Shown: positions 54,282-61,178, counted from the first letter of the stretch. The stretch is DNA of 64,000 nucleotides from Pseudomonas sp. M47T1 (GCF_000263855.1 NZ_AJWX01000003.1:1-64000); one strand, 5' to 3'. Program-made: numbers and translations. The notes: generated by a model not told the origin, from the letters alone.

Positions 54282-54312
54282 CGCGGCGGCCATCCGCCGC
54301 CAGGCTGGGCTG
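54282..54312. repeat. REP-like element
   Basis: GGCGGCCATCCGCCGCCAGG, continuing CTGGGCTGG, follows the membrane protein gene and resembles the GC-rich REP segments near 10090 and 60661. Confidence 0.5.
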
Positions 54313-54439
54313 GCCAGTGGATACGCACAGACCTTCAGTGCATACCGATGCAGGATAAAAACCGAGCTCCGGCTTGTACGTTGCTCGACAGCCAGATTCA
54401 GGCGTTCGAATACTTAACGGTTACCAAGCGCTCCAGCCA

Positions 54440-55150
54440 TCAGTCCAGCACCCTCAGTCGAAGATGCCGCAACGTCTGATCCGCCCGAACCCCAAACTGC
54501 CGCCGCATACTGCGCGACAAATGCGCCGAATCCGCAAAACCAGCCGCCATGGCCGCTGCTGTAAGGTTACTGCCCAACAACGCCAGCTTTGTCGCCTGCC
54601 GCAATCGCTGCCACAGCACCAGGCGCCTTACCGAAATCCCCAGCGTGCCGGTAAACAACCTCTCCAACTGGCTGACCGACAGCGACGCGGCATACGCCAA
54701 CCGTTCAGCCGGCAACGCGTCATCCCCCACAGCGCGAATCCGTTCCAGTGCTTTTGCCAGGCGAGGGTCCAAGGCACGGCGGGGCAGATTTTGCATGCCT
54801 TCAGCCAGGCGGTTCAGGTCCGCACCCGCACTCGCGCAGCAATCACGCAAAGCCTGCAGGTCGAACGCCAGCGGCTCGGCGAACAGCGTGATTGCCGATG
54901 GTTTGACGTTTGCAATGGCGTGTTCCTGGCCTGATTCGATGACGAGCACCTGACCGCAGTGCAGCTGGCCGTCGATCAATGCCTGGACGTCACCTTCAAG
55001 GGCGATGAGCACTTGATGGGCGTAGTGGGCGTGCGTGTGGGTAGTGCCCGCAGTGCCGGCGATCAGGCAGTAGTCGGGCCCAAGCCATAGGTCGCCTTGC
55101 CATTGTGTGTGGGCGTTGCTGGGTGGCGCTTCGTTGGCATCATGGTTCAT
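54440..55150 (-). CDS. AraC-family transcriptional regulator
   Basis: A 236-residue regulator from the ATG at 55150 (MNHDANEAPPSN); a longer frame from 55231 has no better support. An N-terminal cupin-like segment (HTHAHYAHQVLIALEGDVQALIDGQ, His-rich) may bind a small ligand. The C-terminal pair of helix-turn-helices (LAYAASLSVSQLERLFTGTLGISVRRLVLWQRLR and AAMAAGFADSAHLSRSMRRQFG) is typical. No target is apparent; the gene stands alone at the left edge of the accessory region. Confidence 0.88.
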   Translation of the reverse strand: MNHDANEAPPSNAHTQWQGDLWLGPDYCLIAGTAGTTHTHAHYAHQVLIALEGDVQALIDGQLHCGQVLVIESGQEHAIANVKPSAITLFAEPLAFDLQALRDCCASAGADLNRLAEGMQNLPRRALDPRLAKALERIRAVGDDALPAERLAYAASLSVSQLERLFTGTLGISVRRLVLWQRLRQATKLALLGSNLTAAAMAAGFADSAHLSRSMRRQFGVRADQTLRHLRLRVLD

Positions 55151-55287
55151 CGAGTGTTGATACCGGGAAAGGAAGCATTGTTCGGCGAGTGGTCTCCAGT
55201 CAGCGGCATGGCGGCGTTGTGGTAGGTGCATGCCATACGCTCAAAACGCCGAACCAGCCGCTAATCCAGCCCAGCGTCACAACGCGA

Positions 55288-55566
55288 TCAAGCTACGTTG
55301 TTGTGTGCCAACGGTATCGTCAAATCATGCACGATCGCCTGTGCCATCTCCCCCAGGTAAGCCGCTGCCCACGCCAGATGAGGACCGTCGTCGCCCATGG
55401 CGGCGTCTGTCATCAGTTGGTTGGCGACGAGTTGCAGGTTGGAGCTGTGGGCCAGGGCATCCACGAGCGGGATGTCGGGGTTGACGGTGAACAGTGGGGT
55501 GGCGGTGGGGCCGCAAGGGGCAAAAGTGGTTTGGCCTTGGGTTTGGTGCGGGGTTGGATTGGTCAT
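55288..55566 (-). CDS. DUF3077 protein, copy A
   Basis: A 92-residue cytoplasmic protein. LFTVNPDIPLVDALAHSSNLQLVANQLMTDAAMGDDGPHLAWAAAYLGEMAQAIVHDL (in pieces) matches the DUF3077 pattern (PGIP..ALE..S.LL...LTLDAA...AA.YL.E.AKAL). The family is Pseudomonas-centred, helical and of unknown function. Start ATG at 55566; a conserved structured leader lies 37 nt upstream. It is nearly identical to copies B and C (58907 and 60769), so a ~450-nt cassette has been duplicated. The three copies share a downstream ~50-nt segment as well. Confidence 0.8.
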   Translation of the reverse strand: MTNPTPHQTQGQTTFAPCGPTATPLFTVNPDIPLVDALAHSSNLQLVANQLMTDAAMGDDGPHLAWAAAYLGEMAQAIVHDLTIPLAHNNVA

Positions 55567-55603
55567 TGAGTAGTATCCGTTCTGTAGGTTTAGACCGGCA
55601 CCG

Positions 55604-55700
55604 CCTGCCGCCAAGCAGGTTTGGGTGACGGATTGCACAAGGTTGGCGGACCGGACAGAACGAACCGGCACTTGCGAACAAGTCCCTGCGCAACCCGCCA
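55604..55700 (-). ncRNA. Structured 5' leader of DUF3077 copy A (candidate cis-regulatory RNA)
   Basis: Reading the minus strand: stem P1 pairs TGGCGGGTTGCGCA (55700-55687) with TGTGCAATCCGTCA (55639-55626), 14 pairs including three G-U. Inside are hairpin P2 ACTTG-TTCG-CAAGT (55683-55670) and P3 CCGG...CCGG (55668-55651), then the linker CCGCCAACC. After P1 comes hairpin P4 CCTGC-TTGGCG-GCAGG (55619-55604). The P4 loop TTGGCG is complementary to CGCCAA of the linker, so a pseudoknot is possible. The element ends 37 nt before the start codon. Copies B and C keep the fold with compensatory changes. Family not recognised; an existing Rfam entry cannot be excluded. Confidence 0.75.
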
Positions 55701-55905
55701 TAGATCTGCATCCGGGCAGGGATAAGCCGCCTGGGTGAGGATTGGGGGTATTGCGCGTTCTGAACGGACCGCCAAGTCCGTGTCGCTGGTTGGCGACGGC
55801 GGAAGGGTAGCGTGTAGGGGGCGGATGGACAATCATTTTTGACTGCGGATCAGACCCTATGATCCTTCCAAAAGAAGGTAGCGCTGTTGGCAATTTCCGG
55901 GAATA

Positions 55906-56181
55906 TCAATCTTCTTTGAAACCGGGTAATCCATTCGCCGCGCGCCATTGTTTGACGATGCGTACTACACCCAAAGGAGAGCTGTCAGCGCCTGGCTCTG
56001 GATAATAGATAAGGTCCGAACCTGAAGGATGTTGGCTGACTTTCTCAAAGTGCAGCAGCAACCGGTCTGCTTTGTCATCAGTGGTTCCGTTGAGATCTTC
56101 GGCGGCAAGTGCTTCCAGGAGTCGGGTGAATTCAGCTTCGGTGTAATCAGACAAGCTGTCTTTCAGAAGTGGGTCAGTCAT
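55906..56181 (-). CDS. Colicin E/S-type pyocin DNase immunity protein
   Basis: A 91-residue acidic protein from the ATG at 56181, the exact length of Im2/Im8/Im9-type immunity proteins. It contains SDYTEAEFTRLLEAL and the specificity/binding segment HPSGSDLIYYPEPGADSSPLGVV with the paired Tyr59-Tyr60 that dock on the DNase, then KQWRAANGLPGFK. It should bind and block the HNH DNase encoded 7 nt upstream on the same strand. This gene remains useful even if the toxin is only a fragment. Confidence 0.93.
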   Translation of the reverse strand: MTDPLLKDSLSDYTEAEFTRLLEALAAEDLNGTTDDKADRLLLHFEKVSQHPSGSDLIYYPEPGADSSPLGVVRIVKQWRAANGLPGFKED

Positions 56182-56188
56182 GACGGGC

Positions 56189-56530
56189 CTACTGGTTCCG
56201 GTGAAGGTCAATATGGTTTTTAGGAGTGTTCACTCGTAGGTTATCGATGTCATACACACCGCCGTCTTCGGATACCTTACGGACATGATGAAGTTCGTAC
56301 GATAGCCTTCCGCCCACCCGGTCTGCTTTGCGTGCCCGAGGCGCCCTGCCTGTTTGCATGCGCCCGGTGTTCTGTGGGGCAAATTGGTCCGCAAACCTGG
56401 AAGTCGATACGGCTTTCCAGAACGCCGATCTGAATGTATCGAACCCATTAAAGCTTTGCCCTCTTAGTGCGTCTGCTAACTCTGCGGGGATCGGCGCGCC
56501 GATACCCGAATCCGCATCGGCCAGCCACAC
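56189..56530 (-). CDS. Orphan colicin E-type HNH DNase domain (truncated toxin)
   Basis: A 113-residue reading frame corresponding to nearly the whole C-terminal cytotoxic domain of E-type colicins or S-type pyocins: WLADADSGIGAPIPAELADALRGQSFNGFDTFRSAFWK, then VGGRLSYELHHVRKVSEDGGVYDIDNLRV and TPKNHIDLHR. Catalytic residues are present: His81-His82, Asn97, His106 and His110. The receptor-binding and translocation domains are missing. The open frame upstream reaches only a few codons (YIDGVWLAD) before a stop, next to a DUF3077 fragment. The GTG at 56530 is the assumed start. It is an orphan toxin tip, either a recombination reserve for a T6SS or pyocin toxin or debris kept with its immunity gene. 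Confidence 0.82.
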   Translation of the reverse strand: MWLADADSGIGAPIPAELADALRGQSFNGFDTFRSAFWKAVSTSRFADQFAPQNTGRMQTGRAPRARKADRVGGRLSYELHHVRKVSEDGGVYDIDNLRVNTPKNHIDLHRNQ

Positions 56531-56548
56531 TCCGTCGATATAAAGCCA

Positions 56549-56650
56549 TCAAACTGCGCCGTTGCGTGCCACTGGTATCGTCAAATCATGCACGATCGCC
56601 TGTGCCATCTTCCCCAGATCGCCCGCCGCCCACGCCAGTGCAGCACCCAC
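56549..56650 (-). pseudogene. Fragment of a fourth DUF3077 gene (copy D)
   Basis: The minus frame reads ALAWAAGDLGKMAQAIVHDLTIPVARNGAV-stop, the C-terminal third of the DUF3077 protein, including the same downstream bases as copies A-C. The 5' part is degenerate and no leader element is present upstream. It abuts the orphan DNase gene, so the toxin tip was probably joined to this fragment by recombination. Confidence 0.75.
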
Positions 56651-56784
56651 CGAGCAGCGCTGCATCTCAACGGCTGCTTGGCAATGAACAGGCCGCGCGT
56701 GGCCCGGTTTATCAATGACTGCACTCACTGTAAAATGCTGCGCCAGCGTCCAAGGTAGGACGATCTTCGAAAAGGAGCTTCCCC

Positions 56785-57297
56785 ATGTCCGCAAAACCAG
56801 CGGCTCGCATTTCTGATACGCACTCTTGCCCCATTTCCAGTCATGCGCCAAACCCCATCTCAAGCGGTTCACCCAATGTGATTTTCGAGGGCATGCCTGT
56901 GGCCACTGTTGGCGACACCTGCAGTTGCGGAGCATCCATTACCGAGGGGATGTCCACCGTATTCGTCAACGGAAAGCCAATCGCATTTCTGGGCAGCGCA
57001 ACGGACCATGGCGGGCAAATCATCACGGGGGCAGGCACCATCATTGTCGGTGACACGTTCGTGCCTGCGCCATTCAGCGGGTTGGCACCGATGCCTGGTC
57101 ATTTCAATGAGCACTTCGTGCTCAAGAATGAGTCAGGCGAGCCGCTTGCAGGGCGCCGTTACCAGCTGACGACCGCTTCCGGAAAAGTTCTCAAAGGTAT
57201 CACTGATAGTCAGGGGAAGACCCAATCAATCGCCGCTGCGCAGGCAGAAAGCGTGCATCTGGAATATGAACCCCAAACTGAAGTAGTGATTGCTTGA
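56785..57297 (+). CDS. PAAR-domain T6SS spike-tip protein with transthyretin-like extension
   Basis: A 170-residue protein. The PAAR domain (about 1-95) shows MSAKPAARISDTHSCPI, the His/Cys residues that bind zinc (THSCP, DTCSCG, DHGG) and the repeated GSPNV/GTIIVGD strands. A ~70-residue C-terminal domain (HFNEHFVLKNESGEPLAGRRYQL...TDSQGKTQ) is transthyretin-like, a known adaptor that links cargo to the spike. An effector and immunity gene follow 9 nt later. The protein sharpens the VgrG tip and carries the effector out. Confidence 0.9.
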   Translation: MSAKPAARISDTHSCPISSHAPNPISSGSPNVIFEGMPVATVGDTCSCGASITEGMSTVFVNGKPIAFLGSATDHGGQIITGAGTIIVGDTFVPAPFSGLAPMPGHFNEHFVLKNESGEPLAGRRYQLTTASGKVLKGITDSQGKTQSIAAAQAESVHLEYEPQTEVVIA

Positions 57298-57306
57298 GGA
57301 AAGGCT

Positions 57307-58242
57307 ATGGCAAATGAGACAGCTAAATCGACGTTGAGCCCTAGCAGTAATACTCAAGGTACGGAGGTGCAATCGCGGCAATTCAAGATCACTGATATTC
57401 CCGCCGCGATGGACAAAATTGGCTGGCCGGTCTCGGCTGCGCTAATGAGGCATTGGTTTGCAGGCAAGCCTTGGAATACGCCCAACGGTGGCATGACGCG
57501 GGAAGTGAAAACGCATCAACTGCCACCTCCTGCTCAGTATGTTGAGGAAACGATCGTAAAAATGAACTGGGTGGTCACTTACCCCCGCGGCCAGGAAGTC
57601 ATCAAGGTGCTCGAGGCGAATTGGAACAACTCCAGCGCTCAGGTTGAGATTAAACGGCATGTTGCAGCATTCTCTGCAGGCAAGGCGCCAGGCTGCTACC
57701 CACTTCGGTTCAGTGGAGTTGCCTCCAAGGCAGAGGCGTTTGGTTATTCCAATAGCCGAGTCGTGGAATTCAATCAGGAGGGCGATGACGACTTGAATGA
57801 CTTGCGTGGTGCCTTGGCCAACTTCAATATGCGCGTCGTCGCCGAAGGGGACGTGGTGATTGACGCTCAGGGCGTAAGCTTGGTAGCTGACACCATCGGG
57901 TTTTATGCCGAAGACAGCTACGATTTCGAGGACAATACACTGATCAGCCAGCCGCTGGGCTTCTGGAATTTTGACGGTATTGCCCTCAGTGCCGGCGAAG
58001 CGCTTTCAAAGAATGACATGATTACGCAGCAAGAGAGGCTAGTCGGCTATCAATCCCTGTTTCAGGATGACGCAACGTCAAGCCAGACGTTCAGGCAATT
58101 TGAAGAGGGCAGGTATTATCTTATACAAAATAGTAGCTTTCAGAAATATAGAGATCGGCATAAAGCTGGCGGGGACTTTACGGTTTACTCTGACATCTTA
58201 TATAATAAACTAACTGCACCTATGGTCATTGCGATCAAATGA
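57307..58242 (+). CDS. Putative T6SS effector, DUF6402-like
   Basis: A 311-residue soluble protein without a signal peptide. ITDIPAAMDKIGWPVSAALMRHWF, YVEETIVKMNWVVTYPRGQEV and VADTIGFYAEDSYDFEDNT...QPLGFWN resemble the conserved blocks of DUF6402 proteins that commonly follow PAAR genes; the family assignment is from memory. No known catalytic motif is seen. It starts 9 nt after the PAAR gene, and its stop overlaps the start of a small membrane protein by 4 nt (ATGA), the usual effector-immunity layout. The target compartment is unknown; the membrane-anchored immunity partner suggests the periplasm. Confidence 0.65.
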   Translation: MANETAKSTLSPSSNTQGTEVQSRQFKITDIPAAMDKIGWPVSAALMRHWFAGKPWNTPNGGMTREVKTHQLPPPAQYVEETIVKMNWVVTYPRGQEVIKVLEANWNNSSAQVEIKRHVAAFSAGKAPGCYPLRFSGVASKAEAFGYSNSRVVEFNQEGDDDLNDLRGALANFNMRVVAEGDVVIDAQGVSLVADTIGFYAEDSYDFEDNTLISQPLGFWNFDGIALSAGEALSKNDMITQQERLVGYQSLFQDDATSSQTFRQFEEGRYYLIQNSSFQKYRDRHKAGGDFTVYSDILYNKLTAPMVIAIK

Positions 58243-58658
58243 CTATCTTCAAAAGGGTTAAGGTTTTTTCTCTTGCCATCGTGGTGGTTGTTGTCGCGGC
58301 AGGGGGTGAGTTTTTCAGGCAATTGAATAAAGAGGCGGATTTTACACTGCGCAGCCCCAAAGGCGACTACCTGATCGAAAGTGTCACCCTTGGCGGGATA
58401 TTGTTCCCTTTTCATGACAAGGTCTTCCTGAGGGTGGTGGATGCCACGCGCCCGGGTGAAGCTTACCGCACTCCCCTTTTTGCGGCCTCGCTCTTGGATA
58501 TGCGTTCGCCGTTTGAAACGGAGGGTGAATTGTCCATTACCTGGGTCACGTTTCATAAGGCGCGCAAATCGTTTTCTCTGGGAGTTCCGGAGTGGCAGGG
58601 CACTTGGCTTAATCTTTTTGTTGCCAATGCACCTTATGACATTACTCCAAACGACTGA
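58239..58658 (+). CDS. Putative immunity protein, single-pass membrane
   Basis: A 139-residue protein with one N-terminal helix (VFSLAIVVVVVAAGGEFF, about 9-26) and a ~110-residue domain that would lie in the periplasm (FRQLNKEADFTLRSPKGDYLIESVTLGG). Start and stop overlap with the upstream effector gene (ATGA at 58239) imply coupled translation. No family recognised. Position and topology suggest protection against a periplasmic effector. Confidence 0.65.
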   Translation: MTIFKRVKVFSLAIVVVVVAAGGEFFRQLNKEADFTLRSPKGDYLIESVTLGGILFPFHDKVFLRVVDATRPGEAYRTPLFAASLLDMRSPFETEGELSITWVTFHKARKSFSLGVPEWQGTWLNLFVANAPYDITPND

Positions 58659-58906
58659 TCGAGGCTGTGGCGCCTGGGCTTGCACCGGTGAATGGAATGC
58701 GGTTTGCGGTTGTGGTCGGCGCACTGATTACTGTGGGCACGTGCGAAATATCCCGTTCAGGATTGAAGCTGGTGGAAGGCAATCGGGGTCGGTTTTGCAG
58801 GACCAGGTGACGCAGGGGCGCAGTTGTCCAAGCGCCGGTGGTGAGGTCGCTCCGCCTGTTCAGAACGCCGAACCAGCCGCTAATCCAGCCCAGCGTCACA
58901 ACGCGA
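58659..58906. other. Gap before the copy B cassette with shared flank
   Basis: Bases from about 58860 repeat the downstream flank of copies A (about 55236) and C (about 60723): the segment beginning CCAGCCGCTAATCCAGCCCA. On the minus strand it could encode a very short peptide MTLGWISGWFGVL after a GTG, but it has no clear ribosome site. Confidence 0.4.
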
Positions 58907-59186
58907 TCAAGCTACGTTGTTGTGTGCCACCGGTATCGTCAAATCATGCACGATCGCCTGTGCCATCTCCCCCAGGTAAGCCGCTGCCCACGCCAGATGA
59001 GGACCGTCGTCGCCCATGGCGGCGTCTGTCATCTGTTGGTTGGCGACGAGTTGCAGGTTGGAGCTGTGGGCCAGGGCATCCACGAGCGGGATGTCGGGGT
59101 TGACGGTGAACAGTGGGGTGGCGGTGGGGGCCGCAAGGGGCAAAAGTGGTTTGGCCTTGGGTTTGGTGCGGGGTTGGATTGGTCAT
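58907..59186 (-). pseudogene. DUF3077 copy B, frameshifted
   Basis: The sequence is almost identical to copies A and C from the ATG at 59186 to the stop, but a run of five G (59126-59130) replaces the four G of the other copies. The first ~23 codons (MTNPTPHQTQGQTTFAPCG) are therefore one frame away from the rest (LFTVNPDIPLVDAL...). The gene is inactive as read, or could be restored by slippage in the G-run. A full leader element lies upstream. Confidence 0.8.
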
Positions 59187-59223
59187 CGGTGAATCTCCTA
59201 TCGCAAGATGGATCATCACCCAA

Positions 59224-59323
59224 CCTGCCGCCAAGCAGGAGAAGGGTGACGGGTTACACAAGGTTGGCGGACCGGGCAATAGGCAAACCGGCACTTCCGA
59301 GGAAGTCCCTGCGCAACCCGCCA
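59224..59323 (-). ncRNA. Structured 5' leader of DUF3077 copy B
   Basis: Same element as at 55604. P1 pairs TGGCGGGTTGCGCA (59323-59310) with TGTGTAACCCGTCA (59260-59247): 14 pairs, with C for U opposite G at pair 7 and U for C at pair 10 compared with copy A. P2 is ACTTC-CTCG-GAAGT (59306-59293), a compensatory change of the closing pair. P3 CCGG...CCGG is at 59291-59272. P4 CCTGC-TTGGCG-GCAGG is at 59239-59224. The distance to the start codon is 37 nt, as in copy A. Confidence 0.75.
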
Positions 59324-59579
59324 TAACACAGCATCGCGGGCACGGAGGGGTGCTTGCGATGGTGAGGTGCGGCGTTGTTGCGCCTTATTGCTGGTCGAGC
59401 CGCCAAGCTCGGTCGCCATTGGGCAACCGTTCAAGGCTACCGGGAGTGGTGAGAAAGATCAATTCAGGGAACGAGCCGGTCCAAGCGACACGGGACATGT
59501 TTCAGTGGCAGGCGTGATAGCTTGGTTCTGGCGGCAGTTGGCCCCTCGGTTTGTCGGCGGCTGGCTCGGACAATTGCGG
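59324..59579. other. Gap between leader B and the Abi_2 gene
   Basis: It contains a likely promoter region for copy B on the minus strand and a TGGTCGAGCCGCCAAGCTCG segment; a similar GCCGCCAAGC segment lies right of leaders A and C (near 55769 and 61233), so the duplicated cassette extends to at least here. No gene recognised. Confidence 0.4.
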
Positions 59580-60242
59580 TCATTCGCTCCTTGGCAGTGG
59601 GCAGTTCATCCAGTTTCCCCACAACACCGGGAATCTGCAAACGGTCCGTAGCCAAGCCTTTAATTGCGGATCAAGCCATCCGATCACCTCAAGGCAAACC
59701 TGATAGCCATGCTGCATATCCGGCTGCAACCAGAGCAGAGCATCATGGTGAGCGACGCGGTTTCGGAGGTCTCTCGCCATGTTGAGAGCCTTGCTGATTT
59801 CAGTCCGCTTTCGTTTGTTCTTGGGGCAGCGAGGAAAGGCCAGTCGCAGTTCCTTCCACAGCTCTGACTCGTGGCGAAGGTTGAAAAGAGCCACCCAAAA
59901 CCCAAAGCTCAGCTCGGACACGATCCGGTCAGGCGTGGCCGCATGGCGCTTCATCTGAATGTTCCGCTGGGCGCTGGAAATTACTTCGATTTCTTTCGGG
60001 GTAAGGGTTGGTGCAATGCTCCACCAGTCTGTCCTGCCGTATCTGGCTTTCAGCTGCCTGTCGATCGCATTGCGCAGGGCTACCTCTAAAATGTGCAGGC
60101 AGGGCATGATCGACTCTGCCAACTGCAGGTTGTACAGGTAAGCAACCGAAGCAGCAGCCCCACGAGGATTCACTGCATAGCGGGCGATCCTGGGCTTGGA
60201 GAAAAGGCTTTCAAGGACTGATTCTGCTATCGCGTTGCTCAA
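59580..60242 (-). CDS. Abi_2/AbiF-type HEPN abortive-infection protein
   Basis: A 220-residue protein of the Abi-like (Abi_2) family. The block LHILEVALRNAIDRQLKARYG (about 49-69) is diagnostic, followed by FWVALFNLRHESELWKELRLAFP. The HEPN active-site motif R-x4-H is Arg160-Asn161...His165 (ARDLRNRVAHHD), characteristic of metal-independent RNases. Such proteins act in phage defence, and some are controlled by small RNAs. It is isolated between two DUF3077 cassettes; a hairpin terminator and an unannotated transcribed-looking region lie upstream. No antitoxin-like gene is adjacent on the same strand. Confidence 0.85.
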   Translation of the reverse strand: MSNAIAESVLESLFSKPRIARYAVNPRGAAASVAYLYNLQLAESIMPCLHILEVALRNAIDRQLKARYGRTDWWSIAPTLTPKEIEVISSAQRNIQMKRHAATPDRIVSELSFGFWVALFNLRHESELWKELRLAFPRCPKNKRKRTEISKALNMARDLRNRVAHHDALLWLQPDMQHGYQVCLEVIGWLDPQLKAWLRTVCRFPVLWGNWMNCPLPRSE

Positions 60243-60349
60243 ATTTGCGCATCCTGGCGTGACCGATTATATTAGTGCTGCAGCCCTAGCCCGTCCTCTC
60301 CCAGAAGTCCTTATGGCTCATGCTGGTGATGACACTAGGTAAGTATTTA

Positions 60350-60374
60350 TGGCCCCGCTCTGCGGGGCCATTTT
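60350..60374 (+). terminator. GC-rich hairpin terminator
   Basis: GGCCCCGC-TCT-GCGGGGCC followed by ATTTT. The T-run points to plus-strand transcription, so an unannotated plus-strand transcript may end here. Confidence 0.75.
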
Positions 60375-60519
60375 CGTATCTGAGCGGGGGAAATCTTACC
60401 GGCTTCGGTCGCGCTGCTTCTCTCTGGTCTTGTTTCTCTGTGTTTCGCGGACTGTTTCGAGTCTCGTTTCCAGCTTCAAATATCGCGCTGCAGCTTTCTG
60501 ATGAGCGCTACGGCGAAAC

Positions 60520-60548
60520 AAAAAGGGACTCTCAAGGGTCCTTTTTTT
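60520..60548. terminator. Bidirectional terminator
   Basis: AAAAAGGGAC / GTCCTTTTTT form a 10-bp stem with one G-U and an 8-nt loop, with T-runs on both strands. On the minus strand it would end the DUF3077 copy C transcript, 220 nt past its stop. Confidence 0.75.
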
Positions 60549-60660
60549 GTTTCTCAAATCATGGTCGATTGCCGCTTTCCTGCGGCACCTGCGATTCACG
60601 GGTAAAGGGCACGCAGACACGCGCATTTTCTGCCGGTATCACTATGGCTGACTGGCATCT

Positions 60661-60693
60661 GTAGCCGCTGCCGCCAGGCTGCGCTGGCCCTAC
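60661..60693. repeat. REP-type element copy
   Basis: GTAGCCGCTGCCGCCAGGCT followed by GCGCTGGCCCTAC, the fullest copy of the family that also occurs near 11200, 28655 and 31549. Confidence 0.7.
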
Positions 60694-60768
60694 AGCCGAA
60701 CCCGGCCAATCCCCAATCAATCCAAAACGCCAAACCAGCCGCTAATCCAGCCCAGCGTCACAACGCGA

Positions 60769-61047
60769 TCAAACTGCGCTGTTGTGTGCCACCGGTATCG
60801 TCAGATCATGCACGATCGCCTGTGCCATCTCCCCCAGGTAAGCCGCTGCCCACGCCAGATGAGGACCGTCGTCGCCCATGGCGGCGTCTGTCATCAGTTG
60901 GTTGGCGATGAGTTGCAGGTTGGAGCTGTGGGCCAGCGCGTCCACGAGCGGGATGTCGGGGTTGACGGTGAACAGTGGGGAAGCGGTGGGGCCGCAAGGG
61001 GCAAAGGTGGTTTGGCCTTGGGTTTGGAGCGGGGTTGGATCGGTCAT
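60769..61047 (-). CDS. DUF3077 protein, copy C
   Basis: A 92-residue intact protein (MTDPTPLQTQGQTTFAPCG start) differing from copy A at only a few residues (Leu for His at 7, Ser for Thr at 22, Ile for Val at 48, Val at 86). Same DUF3077 pattern and same leader, 32 nt upstream of the ATG at 61047. The 3' flank again continues into the shared ~50-nt segment, and a terminator lies at 60520-60548. Function unknown; conservation of reading frame in copies A and C suggests recent duplication with some selection. Confidence 0.8.
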   Translation of the reverse strand: MTDPTPLQTQGQTTFAPCGPTASPLFTVNPDIPLVDALAHSSNLQLIANQLMTDAAMGDDGPHLAWAAAYLGEMAQAIVHDLTIPVAHNSAV

Positions 61048-61079
61048 AGCTATTTCCCTATATCGGTGAAGCCACGCCG

Positions 61080-61178
61080 CCTGCCGCCAAGCAGGTTTAG
61101 GGTGGCAAATTGCACAAGGTTGGCGGACCGGCGATATAGGAACCGGCACCCCGTGAGGGGTCCCTGCGCAATTCGCCA
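61080..61178 (-). ncRNA. Structured 5' leader of DUF3077 copy C
   Basis: Most divergent of the three and therefore the best test. P1 pairs TGGCGAATTGCGCA (61178-61165) with TGTGCAATTTGCCA (61116-61103): pairs 6 and 7 are A-U instead of G-C or G-U, and pair 3 is G-C instead of G-U. P2 has become ACCCC-TCAC-GGGGT (61161-61148), three pairs changed on both sides. P3 is at 61146-61128 and P4, with unchanged loop TTGGCG, at 61095-61080. The linker CCGCCAACC is unchanged. Confidence 0.78.

Larger units (their letters stand above)
60243..60768. other. 526-nt gap with two terminator hairpins upstream of the Abi_2 gene
   Basis: Contains hairpins at 60350-60374 and 60520-60548, about 145 nt of gene-free DNA between them (60375-60519), a REP copy at 60661-60693 and the downstream flank of the copy C cassette (about 60723-60768). 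The stretch 60375-60519 bounded by hairpins could encode a small RNA, but no promoter was identified. Confidence 0.45.

Noticed and set aside
55604..55700. Reading the DUF3077 leader element as a plus-strand RNA
   Set aside because: The G-U pairs of the minus strand turn into A-C mismatches on the plus strand, so P1 would be broken in all three copies.
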